NCBI GenBank assembly: GCA_903813345.2
Contig: CAIIXF020000005.1
Location: 28,461,375-28,525,374 of the forward strand
DNA length: 64,000 nucleotides
Reading direction: 5' to 3'
From: Owenia fusiformis
Taxonomy: Eukaryota; Annelida; Polychaeta; Sabellida; Oweniidae
Shown here: piece after piece, positions 35,001 to 45,481 of the stretch
Layout: each line of letters starts with the position of its first letter
Numbering within the stretch: the stretch's first letter is position 1
Position numbers and translations under genes: made by a program
Notes under the pieces: model-generated
Databases searched by the model: none
Seen by the model: the letters and a program-made list of their open reading frames with translations, nothing else
Told to the model about the DNA's origin: nothing

Positions 35001-36861
35001 CCACGGTACTAATTTTTTTAAAATTTCTGTTGCATTTACTTGGTGAGTGTTAAACTCCTTTTTGTCAGGAAAAATGCTAAAAAGTTCCAACTCAAGTCCA
35101 GCTTTCCCAGAACTCGAGGAACCACATTTCCATAATCATTTTTTATTTTTAGGTACAAGGGTAAGAGCTACAGGGCTACAGTTGAGATATGTCAGAACAA
35201 CGCTCAAATCGAGGAGTACTGCAGAATGCAATGTATCAAGCTGCAGTGTTGCCCGTACCTCTTCAGTCCACACTATGTCAATGACAATTGCCCAGAGAAC
35301 TGCAACAACCTTACAAAGACTAAATACAGTATGCTTTGTCTTGTTATAGACATTTTTCCTGATGCATCAATATAATGTTGTCCTTATGCAAAGCTGCAAG
35401 CAATTTTTCGTTGAAGGGTGGTACATGTATTTGTAGGGGAGTATCTATAGAAAAAAGTGCATTGTCCCTGGTTTTTATTAACTATTCAAGGTATAAGAAA
35501 TCATCATAAGTTTCCTAAATGTGATATTTAGAGCAAAAACAAGGTCAAGGCAATTTAGGTGTACCTGGTAGATCTCCCCTCCATAAAATAGAATTGTCTA
35601 TTTCCAGATATGGTTTATGGCACAAAGAAGAAGAAGCGTAAGATTGGACGTCCACCTGGAGGTCACACTAATCTTGAGGAAGGTGACAAGAAAAAGCCGG
35701 GTAAACGTGGTCGCAAGCGTAAAAAGTTCTTATTCAGTCCAAGAAAACAGCTGCAGGCAAATGCTACAAAATTGCCTAATGGGGATATGATTACCCATAA
35801 TGCATCAAATCTAGCAGACGGTGCAATGAAGATTGATGATGATGCTCAAAGTGTACATAGTCGGATTAGCACAGATAGTCAAATGACAGAAAAGACTTCC
35901 GATTCAAGGGATTTTGATCCTGAATTCAGACCACCAAAGAAGAAGTACATAAAGCATAATGTTGTAGTGAAGTCAGATATCAGGACTCGAGGAAAGAAGT
36001 TACCGAGTTTCGGACTGGCTAAGAAAACCAGGAAAAAGAAGCTGATTCTGACAAATGGTGACTTGAATGGTTTAGAAGAACCTCCGAAATCCGCATTCCA
36101 GGTATACTTTCAAAATGTTCGTTTGAATTTGCGTCTTTCGAAGGCTTAAAACAATATTTAAACTGGAAGATGTGATTCATTAGAACTGTCGTATCTAACT
36201 CTAATTGGTTTGTTTGTCCAATTCTTTCTTAAAAATAATTCGAATATTTTTCAACAAGAACAATGTACCAAATTTTACATGTCTATTTTCAGCCCGTGGA
36301 ACCAACTAATGTGGAACCTCCATTAAAACTGGAGAGCAACCCCCTCTATTGGAGCGTTGATGAAGTGGCTGAATTTATTACAACTACTGACTGTGCCAAC
36401 CTCTCCAGGATTCTGGCTGAACAGGTATAATTCATTTAACAAGTTGACATTGAAATGCTACAGAATTGCCAGGGGCATCATTTATAGGAGGGGTATCACA
36501 AGCACTTGATTGCTTGAGCAGTTTAGATTCGTTGTGAGCTTATCAAGGTTATTGATTTTCTAAAAATAAAAAAAAGATGGTCTGACTCGCAATATACTCC
36601 CATCAAAATGAGAAACCGTTAAAAAGGAATATTGTAGTGTCTATTAACACTTTCACTGCCAGTGTCCGTAACCTTATTTATTAACCCTTTCTCTTCCAGG
36701 AGATAGATGGCCAAGCCTTACTTCTGCTCAGTCTGCCTTCTCTACAAGAACACTTAGAATTAAAACTGGGCCCTGCAATTAAACTTTGTCATCATATTGA
36801 ACGAGTGAAGTTATCATTTTTCGACCAATGGGCCGATCTCAGTAATATCCAGCGTTCATGA
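17024..36861 (+). CDS. SFMBT: SFMBT, Scm-like four-MBT-domain Polycomb protein (18 coding exons, 2037 aa)
   Basis: Exons: 17024-17044, 22082-22097, 23860-27282, 27770-27867, 28192-28432, 28722-28810, 29239-29331, 29730-29877, 30302-30393, 31014-31263, 31472-31557, 31914-32197, 32457-32524, 33008-33248, 35153-35328, 35608-36101, 36293-36424, 36700-36861. All GT-AG, phases agree (6114 bp). Nuclear chromatin protein; the Drosophila orthologue joins Pho in PhoRC and binds lower-methylated lysines. Residues 13-1153 are Q/P/S-rich. MBT1 about 1165-1270, MBT2 1275-1380, MBT3 1385-1493, MBT4 1497-1605 (each with a PxGWC or PVDWC block; MBT4 IFPVGWC). SLED domain 1637-1776 ([15 protein letters not shown]). 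AT-hook/basic region [13 protein letters not shown] from about 1780. SAM about 1955-2030 ([21 protein letters not shown]). Human SFMBT1 is about 866 aa; the excess is exon 3. Head-to-head with STIMATE. Confidence 0.95.
21010..21236. repeat. G/C-tract dispersed repeat fragment
   Basis: Alternating GGCC blocks (TTGGGCCC, AAGGCCTTAAGGCCCC, GGGCCTTCTAAGGCC) followed by GGTTCCTGGATCCGCCACTG. The composition is unlike the AT-rich flanks. Probably a transposon fragment; family unknown. Confidence 0.45.
22082..22097 (+). other. SFMBT: 16-bp microexon of SFMBT (exon 2)
   Basis: AGTAATGCAGATAATG is bordered by GTTTTCTTTCAG and GTGAGA. It is the only candidate found that converts the phase-0 end of exon 1 (…ACCGTTCAG) to the phase needed by exon 3 (GG CAA AAG). 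It encodes SNADN plus the first base of a Gly codon. Direct exon 1 to exon 3 joining would shift the frame. Confidence 0.8.
24391..24560 (+). repeat. LQPST pentapeptide-coding repeats in SFMBT exon 3
   Basis: About 12 in-frame 15-bp units encode variants of (S/N)TLQP. They lie in the Q/P-rich N-terminal region and read through without stops. Confidence 0.75.
24691..24930 (+). repeat. QVNNQTQ heptad-coding repeats in SFMBT exon 3
   Basis: About 11 in-frame 21-bp units encode variants of Q-V-N-N-Q-T-Q. Preceding sequence (about 24070-24250) has related LNQQ/LTQQ units. Prion-like composition; no fold recognised. Confidence 0.75.
26741..26875 (+). repeat. H/S/P-rich repeats in SFMBT exon 3
   Basis: Short in-frame units encode variants of HPSISPHIH; they are followed by an SP/RS-rich stretch ([18 protein letters not shown], about 27056-27110) that may be phosphorylated or act as a basic tail. 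Confidence 0.7.
29963..30112. mobile_element. Small MITE in SFMBT intron 8
   Basis: The ends AAGCTTCAGTTACATTTG and CAAATGTGACCGAGACTGAGGCTT are inverted repeats with a few mismatches. The interior matches 5010-5190. About 150 bp, non-coding. Confidence 0.6.
30640..30890 (-). mobile_element. tRNA-derived SINE in SFMBT intron 9
   Basis: On the minus strand a Pol III box A (TGGCTCAGTGG, 30867-30877) and box B (GGTTCGATTCC, 30819-30829) sit about 38 bp apart inside a tRNA-like head. A tRNA-unrelated tail of about 170 bp runs to AATAAG/AAAAT near 30640. The extended tail argues for a SINE rather than a tRNA gene. End points are approximate. Confidence 0.7.
33477..35025. repeat. About 340-bp tandem repeat, roughly four copies, in SFMBT intron 14
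   Basis: Units anchored on TGTTCAACATCA occur at about 33611, 33959, 34296 and 34633 (spacing 348, 337, 337), each with ACTCCCCTATGACTC-TGGTTC and TTTTCAAAATGG. The array starts after ATTAGCTCACATGGTGAGCT and a CTGTCCGTCCGTCC tract and ends near ACCCAGTACCCACGG. It occupies most of intron 14 (33249-35152). Confidence 0.9.
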
Positions 36862-37389
36862 CTAGACGAGGAGGTGCTACACTCCCAGGTTATTGTACGA
36901 AAAAGTGATGAGATTCTTCCTGATTTGTCAATTTGTGTCATGTGATCTCTGTATATTGAACTGTAATATATTTTGTACACAACTGCTTCTAAAAGGATAT
37001 AGTATTGTATATTTATAATGAGATTTTTTGTATGATCATAGATGATATATTGTATAGAGATGGTATATTAGAAGTGAATTTAAATGAACATTTAGACATG
37101 AAAAAAATTAAGTCAGCGTTGCTTAAAAACTAAACAGTAAAAAGTTGTAGCTTTCTATTGGTATATGATTTTGTATGCTGCTGGAGTTGATTGTGATGAA
37201 TAGCTATCTGTAGAAGATGGCTAACAAAGAAATGATGGCTTATAAATTGAGTTAGAATAGTAAAGCATGCAAACCAAGCTCAATTGACGTAAATGTGATG
37301 TAGAATAGTACGTTATTGTAGTTAAAGTCATCCTTCGAATGCAGGGCTCCAAGACCCAGAATAGGGGGGTTCTGTAGCCCTCTGTGCTT

Positions 37390-37620
37390 GTTGGATGAGT
37401 TCAAGTGCATCCTCCAAACGCAGAGCTCCAGACTTCATCCACTTAGTTCCTTCCTCCTCGTACAAGGTACGAGTTCTGTTGGCCTGTGTTTGGTGGATGA
37501 GTTAGAGTGCATCCTCCAAACGCTGTGCTGCAGACATCATCCACCCAGTTCCTTCCTTCCTCCACGTACGAGATACGAGTTCTGGAGGCATGTGTTTGTA
37601 GGATGAGTTCAAGTGTAGAG
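37390..37620. repeat. About 104-bp tandem repeat, 2.3 copies
   Basis: GGATGAGTT-AGTGCATCCTCC blocks at 37393 and 37495, and GGATGAGTTCAAGTG at 37601, with TACGAGTTCTG between them. Confidence 0.8.
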
Positions 37621-37984
37621 ATTACTTTAAGCACTGTATTGTATAGCTAATTCAAGGTAGGTCAAATAATCTGACCAGATATCTTGGACTGTGACATCAG
37701 TATGTCTAGTCAGGTTTTAATTTTTTTTACTTGCCCTGTCTTAAGTTTTGTAAAAAGGTTGAAGTATCTCAGTCTTCCCCAAAGCATAACTGAGGAAAGT
37801 ATGAAAACCAGACTTGATGAAAAACTGCATTTTAATCAAATTCCATTATGGACATGATAAAAGGCAATTAAGGTGGGTAATTCTGTCTAACTAACGTACA
37901 GTAATACAGTAATACCATGCATGAACATATCCAAAAATCAACCAAGTAGGTCCACCTTAAATGTGTTTGGATATAATATATATA

Positions 37985-38056
37985 TAGGGTGGGGCAAAAA
38001 ATGTTACCATTCTAATTGTTTACTCCTACGATAACTAATTTTTTGGCTCACCCTGT
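37985..38056. mobile_element. Mini-MITE with AGGGTG...CACCCT ends
   Basis: About 70 bp between AGGGTGGGGCAAAAAATGTT and the inverted ATTTTTTGGCTCACCCT. Flanked by a TA-rich tract. Non-coding. Confidence 0.5.
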
Positions 38057-40596
38057 AATTTTCTTTTTGAGTTATTGAATTAGTGATGAATTGAGGATGG
38101 GTGTATGGCATACAGTGTAATTGTACCTGACTAGGAGTCAGTGTGAACATGGATATATTACCATGTGTAGCCTCCATATCATTTAAGAAAATTCTAATTT
38201 GTTGTTTATTACATGTATAACCATATTATGTTATTTTTGCCCAGCAAGAATTGCTCAGATTCATTTTGTTTTTTTGTCCTGTGAAGTCACAGATGCAAGG
38301 ATCATTGTCAAGATGAAATGTTGACAATTAAATTTGAATTTTTTTTAACCAAACATTTGAATATACTGTGGTTGTTAATCAATGTAACTATGTTTCTCAG
38401 TTGGACCATTGATGTTTAGAATACTGTAAATTGCTTTGGTTTGACAGCAGATTTAATTTGGCTGATTTGGGGATTGATAAAAATTGCCAGATTAGTCCCA
38501 AACCAATTTTTGGAAAATGAAATGACCAGGGATTTTCGTTCAATCTTGATTGAAACATTGATAAAATGTCAATTTGAAACAATTCCCGAAGGTCTACATA
38601 GTCCCCGCTGGTTTACATAAAACAATCTAATACCAGGAGAGCTAAACTGCATTATCTGTGGCGTGCTGTAAAGTGAGTAATATGACTTATGATGATCAAT
38701 CCGCCATTTAAATAGCAGCCAAAATTTCCCCAATCCACCAAATTCAATAGCGTCAAATTAAAGCAATAACAGTATATGGTATATCTGTATATACTTCCAT
38801 GGATGGACTAGAGACTGGATTTATATTTAAATACTGTATAAACAGTGACCCAAAAGGTTGTTCCAGATGTTGAAAGAACACATCATACAATGTTGTCAAA
38901 ACTCCAAAAGCTGTACAGTATAACACTTTTTTATTGGCCATGGGAATATGGATTAAAAACAATAAACTTATAAATTATTATTCTAATAAATCATTTATTT
39001 GTCTTATTTTTATTGTAAAACATTAAATATAAAATCATATGTACAAAATTCATGAAGTTTCTCACTAAATGAGTAGTGGATATCCCAGAAGACCCCATTA
39101 TCTCCCATGTAAACTTTTTCCCATGATGCATTCAGTATACTCCAAATATGCTGAATATGATGGTAATACATGTTACTTGCATCATGTTTAATAAGATTTT
39201 CTTGGAAATTCAAGAAGTGTGAGAGCTTTTTCTAAATTCAGAACATTGTTGACAATGGAATTCAAAAGAAAATGTAATCAGTAATTTTTTGTACAAAAAA
39301 TAGACCAATGATCTCTGAGATTTAAACTCAATGTAGAAGTTGCATATGTCTTCTGGGATATTCTCACTCCCTGAATGGTGGAAATTTGTTAATTTAAACG
39401 CCCTATGCATTATTGACTCCTTAAGAATCTTCAGGGACTTTCAACCCATAGTTCTTCATGGCACTGGATTTCAGAATTATGTTGGTTAAGTACGGAAATA
39501 TATTAATTTAATGTCCAATTCATCTTATCACAAGACATGTAAAGCAAGATAAATACACTTTAACAGAAAGGCTATTTTTCTCATTTACATATAAAATGAG
39601 GAAGAATCTAGATTGAGTCATTGTAACATACGGATTAATGATAAATACTGCAATTTTTGGCTTTTGTTCCCTGAAAAATCATGCTGATTCTGTCTCTATA
39701 CACATATTTTTTATAAATTGTATCGTCAATGCTATGGCAAAAGAGGCTTCAATCTGAGTTTGAAATGTGTCATCTTAGATAGAAACACATCATCTAGGAT
39801 TAAGTCTGTCATTTAAGAAGTGTCATTTTAGACTGAAGCATGTTCCTTAGAAGTCCTGCCTTAACATGCCATCTTAGATATAATTTAGTCATTTAAAATG
39901 TGTCATCTTTTATTGGAACATATTAGATTTAAAAAATTTGAAACAATTCATCTTGCATTGAAATGTATCCTGGATTAGAGATTAGTGTCTTCTGTTCCTT
40001 TGATGCATCTACTTCTTAGTTTCCATGTGTCCTGCAAGATAAAGAAGTCTGAATTTAGTGATAATATGCATGTATACAACTGATCAACCACTAGTCTTGT
40101 AAGTGTAGGCATTGAGTCTATTGACCCCCAACCCCAGGCCTAGACTGTGTTCAAAAAATGTCCCATAATGCTTCAAATGAAGCAGACAACATTCTATATT
40201 TCTACTAGATAGATAAAGCAAGATAAATACTTATTTTTCTTTGTTTTAGTTATCTGGGACTAGGTAACAATAGAGAGGAGGGCTTCATCACTTAAAACTG
40301 CAGTTGATAAAATATAGAGATATTGTTAATGGATTCAGAAAACAGGTATTTTGGTACCAGAAGGAAATGCAGAGAGGTGTTCGACAGTTATGGACAGTAG
40401 ACCAGTGGTTATCATTGTATTATTAATGTGCCAATGATTAGAGAACAATTCCCAGAAATTACTGATTTAATACAGAAAATTAAATATGAAACAATGTTAA
40501 AATAAGTTGTACAAATATTAGCTGGTTAGAAGAGATGATGTAGAAACAAAAGGCATAATTTCTACTGTTCCCAAATGGGATGATTTCCATTTTTAG

Positions 40597-40602
40597 TTTA
40601 TT
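40597..40602 (-). promoter_or_regulatory. Candidate poly(A) signal of PHYH
   Basis: AATAAA on the minus strand, 73 bp beyond the PHYH stop codon. Confidence 0.45.
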
Positions 40603-40674
40603 ACTGTCTCGGGCAATACGAAACCCCAAAGTTGCCAAAGTAATGTTTCATTGAAGAAGTAGTACCCTCCAAGA

Positions 40675-43600
40675 CTACATGTTAATTTCCTCCTGGGGTG
40701 GCCCAGTGACTACTTTGCTCTTTAACCTCCAGACATCCTGGTGAAATAAAGTCACATGTTACAATTCAACCAATCATGGCATGCCAATTATGGCATGTGG
40801 TTCTCAACTTATTATAAAGGATGTGGAATTCTGAATTGTAAAGCAATTTTTTGCAGGGTTGAATTTTTTAGACAACACAGACGCTGAGAAAACATAAGCA
40901 TTGTGGGAAAATGAACCAGTGTTGCAGGCACTCAAAATTGATATCAAATTAAGGTGTAGGAATCGAAGGGTGGATAAAGGAAGACTATTTTCTGGCTAAA
41001 TGATGCCAAAAGATGAAAGCCAATATAAAACTGGAGTACTCTTTCCACTAGGTTCCACTAGAGCTTTTTGACAGTGTAGGCAAAAAATCATGCCAAAAGT
41101 GCTCAGAATGGTGAAAAACTGCATGAATTTGAAAGAATTTCTTGCCGCTCCCTCCGTTTCCCCCCCTGGCTATGGGCCTGAATCATATCAATACAGATTG
41201 ATAAAAGGAAGCAATGCAAGCGTAAGAGTGATTTTTTCAACATCCACAACAGATTTCCATTTCCATTGCTCAGTATCTTAGCAGGCTAAATAAGCTGACA
41301 AATAGTGTTCCAATAATCAATGTCAGTGATGTAGCTACTATATTTGGTATTTAAATAAAAAGAAAGTGACATGCATACTATGTCATTTCCAAAAAGGTTA
41401 ATGATTTCATGATGACTTCATAGTCTCCTTAACCGTAGGAAATCTAACCAAAACTGTGTATTATCTGCTTCAAGTAAAATGATGGAAGTTGCATTAATTA
41501 ACTAATTAATGGAGGAGACATAAAAAGCTGCACAATGCTGCAAAATATCTTGAAATGTGAGTTCACTTTATTTACAACTTTGTCAAATCTTATTCTTCAA
41601 TATAAGTCTGAATTGTGGACTGATAAAATACTGTCATTTGCTAAAATGATTCCTGAACAGGTAAGTCAAAGTAATTTGTCATGTTTGATGTTAGTACTAT
41701 ATGTATAGAACAGTAAAAGAGAATGGAGAAGAATACAAATTACAATACAATTTAAAAATACAAATAACTACACAAAATTATAGCATTAATATTTCAATGT
41801 AATTTGTAGTAATTTCCTAGTCTACCTGGAAACCTATTTCAGCATCAGGGCCCATTCTTTTCTTGATTAAATCTAGCACCTCGTTGGCAATAACTTCCTG
41901 CGTAGTACCTGCTATGTCAATGTAGTTACAAGCAGTGCTGCTAGCGTAGTGACAAGATATGGCCTGAAATGAAGCAACGTGCTATGTTATTTTTAACATT
42001 GTAATATGAAAACCCCTAACATTTTAGCTTTTGAAACATGATATAGATATACTATGCACTTTTGAAACATACAATATGTTGTAATACTAGTATCATATAA
42101 CAGACAAATCAATGTACAGTACATCCCATGTATTAGTGAAGGGTATATTTTCTCATGGATATGCAAAGTTTTTAATTTCAAAAGTTATGTGGAGTATTAT
42201 TAAAAGGGATTTCATGAACATGATTTCATAAAAAATACAGCATATAGAATTGTATACCAATCATCCATCCATTCATCATTTACCTTACGGAATCCTTTAG
42301 TTCTATTCATTCCTGATCCATGGATCAACAATGGGTGGAAGAAAACGGTATCACCCGCCTGCATCTCCAAGTGCACTCTGGGATGGCTGGGATCATAGTC
42401 TTGTATACCATGATACATTTTGTTCACGCCACCCTTAAAACAGATTACAGGATATGAATACATGAATCTTCAATAAATGCAATAGAAATGGCTGGGAAAA
42501 TACTGATTTATACCATGATATCTATAATATTAGATACATGTACATGTATGAGACACTTTTGATATACACTTTCTTTGTTACATCACTTTGACAAAAATGA
42601 TATTGGTTTTGCTATATACTCCCCCCTCTATATATCTCAGATACTTATTTTATTAATCTGACGACATGGATATTTTTTTTAATTTAGATATTTTTTCAAA
42701 TACCTAATTAGCAAATTTTTGTTTAAGTTTTAAATCTTTTTAACCTCTTGAATCCCAGTCTCTAAATTCAGTTTTGCCAACTTTTGATATTTAACCACAC
42801 ACATATTCAACGGGTGATGCTTATCTTAAATTAGATGGCAGAGTTCATTTCTACTCATTTTTAAACAATTTTTGTGTAAATTGGATGAAAATTGTTCAAA
42901 TAAGAGTACCTCCCATTCAGGATAAACATGCTGTAGCAGGTGACCTTTGTGTGACCCAGGAAGTACAACCAGGCAGCCATTTTGTCTATGGACATGTTCC
43001 ATGGCGGTCCAAGAGCACACAATCCTGTTAGCAGGTCGGAATGGGAAGTAATGCAGGTCCTGATGCATCGGGTGACGTGATGTTTTCGAACCTGAAATAT
43101 GTATCATGTTTAAAATAAAACAAATAAAAATGGCTGTCATTTTTTGGAAAAGATGAGCCAATTTTCATTAGACAGTGTAACATGCTCCCAAGTATTCCCA
43201 TAAAGAATTTCAACAAAACCACTCCACTACTTAAGTACTTTTCACAACTAGTGGACATTGGACATTCAAAGAATATTTACCCGGATCTGGCGGTTTGTTG
43301 ATCAGCATTGTGTGCATTGCTTTGATATCTGGGCCAGTGAAACACTCCACATATTTCACAACCTGTAACAAATATTGTTACTTTTAACAAGAAATACAAG
43401 CACTTAATTACATGTTTATATCCTCCTAACCATTGCAATAAAGTATCCTGCCAAAATATTGGATCTCACATGAATATGTCTCAAGTCTCCATCAATTAAG
43501 TCATTTTAAGTCAATATCAACGTCACATGACAAGATCGGTTTTTTGGGCTAAAGGTCAAATGAACTTCATTCTAAAATATGAAAAAAGAAAAATTGAGAT

Positions 43601-45140
43601 AATGTGCAGTGATTTGGGTAGCTGATGAGTTTTTAAAGCTACCGTATATGAGTTTCAGGATCATGGGTTTTGTAGTCGATCCATGTAACTTTCAAAGTAA
43701 TGGGCTGATCCTACATGTATACAAAGATCATATAACATTATAAACGCATATAGACTCACCTCAGGCAGACAACAATACTCAAATAAGACAGGGTCATGGG
43801 TGAAATCTTGAATCTTGGTCACTGCTTTCTCCCCTGGCACAAACTCTGATTTTGCGATCGCAACATCACGCATGATCAGAAGTCCCGGGGTTTGTACCTC
43901 TCTGGAGCATAATTTCTCAAATCGATGCCTGGAATTAAATGTCCATGATGATGCAATTGCTCTTACATACTTGGATTAAATGTATCATTAAAATGTAGTT
44001 CCAAGGCACAAACTCTACAAAAATTCTCAACAAAAAAAGTAACTACATTTTCTTGATTTGATTTTGGCTGTTTAAACCTCACCAAAAAGGTTTTATGCAA
44101 AAAGTAGGAAAACCTTACTTGAGTCTATAGCCAAATTACTTGGAACACAGTGAAAGCCTTAGACGAAAGAAGGTAATATAATATAAGGGAAACCTTGTTA
44201 TAATATTGACATCACCTGATGTAAAAAAATAAAATAAAATCATTTACTTATATTTTGATTCATTATTTAAGTATCTTGAGAGCTCATCACCTTGAGATTT
44301 GTATTCTTCATTTTGCATGACATTGCTATCCATTACATCCAAAATGGTCAGGTGTTATGAGAGTCAGTGTACTGTACCTGTAACGTTCCAATTTATCCTT
44401 GGGAACAAGATTTCTGATGACAAGGAAACCATTTTCTTCATAAGATTTGCGCTGCTCTGGGGTGAGAACATTGGTATTTGTGGTGTAATCATAGTTCACA
44501 TCTGGGTAAGCAGCTGAAACTGGACCCTGGATTAGAAATAGAAACAAACTACGAAGTTAGCTAAAAAGAATTAGAAAGAATGAAAATATCCCCATGTACA
44601 TGTCCCAGTTATTGACCCAAATTGAAGGTAATACCTAATTCAAGTTCAAGATATTACGTGCAAACTTGATCATAACTTTCAATGATAGGCAAAGTTCAAA
44701 GACTGCAACAAAAGATACAAATATCATGGGAATGCATATGACATAAATATAATTTTATTTTACATCCATTGTTATGTGTTTAATATGTTTTCTTGGAGTA
44801 ATTGCCAGATTAGTCCAACAACATTAGACCTCGCCTGGGGCCTCGTTTCTTCCCCGACTTGTCTTATGGGGTGCTAAACCTTGAAATTTCTGACAGTTTG
44901 AAAGAAATAAAATAATGTAAACATTATGTGACACAGAAAAGACTAACTTCAAACACTGTTTGACACAAAATCTGTGATTAATTTTCTAGAATATTTGAAT
45001 AAAAATAGTCTTGATGTATAAAATATTATATATATCACCTCGGTCAGACTTTTCCAGCTCTTGTTATCTTTGTTTTGCAACAAATGTCGTCGCAAAACTT
45101 TGATCCTCTCCATTTCTGCCATATTTCCAAAGTGCAACAT
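40675..45140 (-). CDS. PHYH: PHYH, peroxisomal phytanoyl-CoA 2-hydroxylase (8 exons, 344 aa)
   Basis: Exons, minus strand: 45140-45039, 44526-44378, 43928-43760, 43362-43281, 43091-42910, 42433-42284, 41963-41826, 40737-40675. All GT-AG, phases agree (1035 bp). An Fe(II)/2-oxoglutarate dioxygenase that starts alpha-oxidation of 3-methyl-branched phytanoyl-CoA in peroxisomes. Metal ligands H177-x-D179 (in [10 protein letters not shown]) and H266, with 2-oxoglutarate-binding R277 ([13 protein letters not shown]), each shifted by exactly +2 from human. Residues 12-20, RIKVLRRHL, fit the PTS2 import consensus (R/K)(L/V/I)x5(H/Q)(L/A). The small last exon ([10 protein letters not shown]) matches the conserved DIW-F-A-LV tail of the family; reading past exon 7 instead would stop three codons later. 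A second in-frame ATG at 45122 also keeps PTS2 intact. Head-to-head with KCTD9. Confidence 0.95.
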
Positions 45141-45481
45141 CCGGGCACCTCAAACACACCTGTCATTCTGACACACCCCTAAAAACACAAAATCGGACAT
45201 ATCAACAATACAACTAAACGTGAATTTTATGATATATATAATAAATCAAATATTGGATTGTGATGAAAAGATTGTAGAAAATAAAACACTGTAAAATGCA
45301 ATAAAATAAATAGATCTCAAAACTAATTCTGGGTGACTCACATTTCTAAGACCACTTCCGGAATTTTACTTTCTTAGTAATTGTTTAAGATATTTGTTAA
45401 TAGATCAGTGAATGCAGGTTATTTATGCTGTTTATTACAATGGTACATATCGTCTAGAAGTTACCTATCATCTATACCAAA
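45141..45481. promoter_or_regulatory. Shared bidirectional promoter of PHYH and KCTD9
   Basis: 341 bp between divergent start codons. It contains an ETS/GABP-type ACTTCCGG at 45354-45361, and CATCCGGG lies just upstream of the PHYH start. No TATA box in a convincing position. Confidence 0.6.

Larger units (their letters stand above)
36862..40596. other. SFMBT 3' UTR and intergenic sequence between convergent SFMBT and PHYH
   Basis: No coding exon recognised. AATAAA occurs at 38961-38966, but the true SFMBT 3' end is unclear. A 104-bp tandem repeat and a mini-MITE are listed separately. 39760-39950 has loosely repeated TCATCTTAGAT motifs. Confidence 0.55.

Noticed and set aside
41818-41826. 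PHYH ending at the stop just after exon 7
   Set aside because: CAG|GTAGAC is a donor, and a 63-bp exon at 40675-40737 supplies the conserved family C-terminus in phase.
42212-42463. PHYH exon 6 read as an 83-codon independent gene
   Set aside because: Only 42284-42433 is coding; flanking residues are intron, and neighbouring exons complete the PHYH protein.
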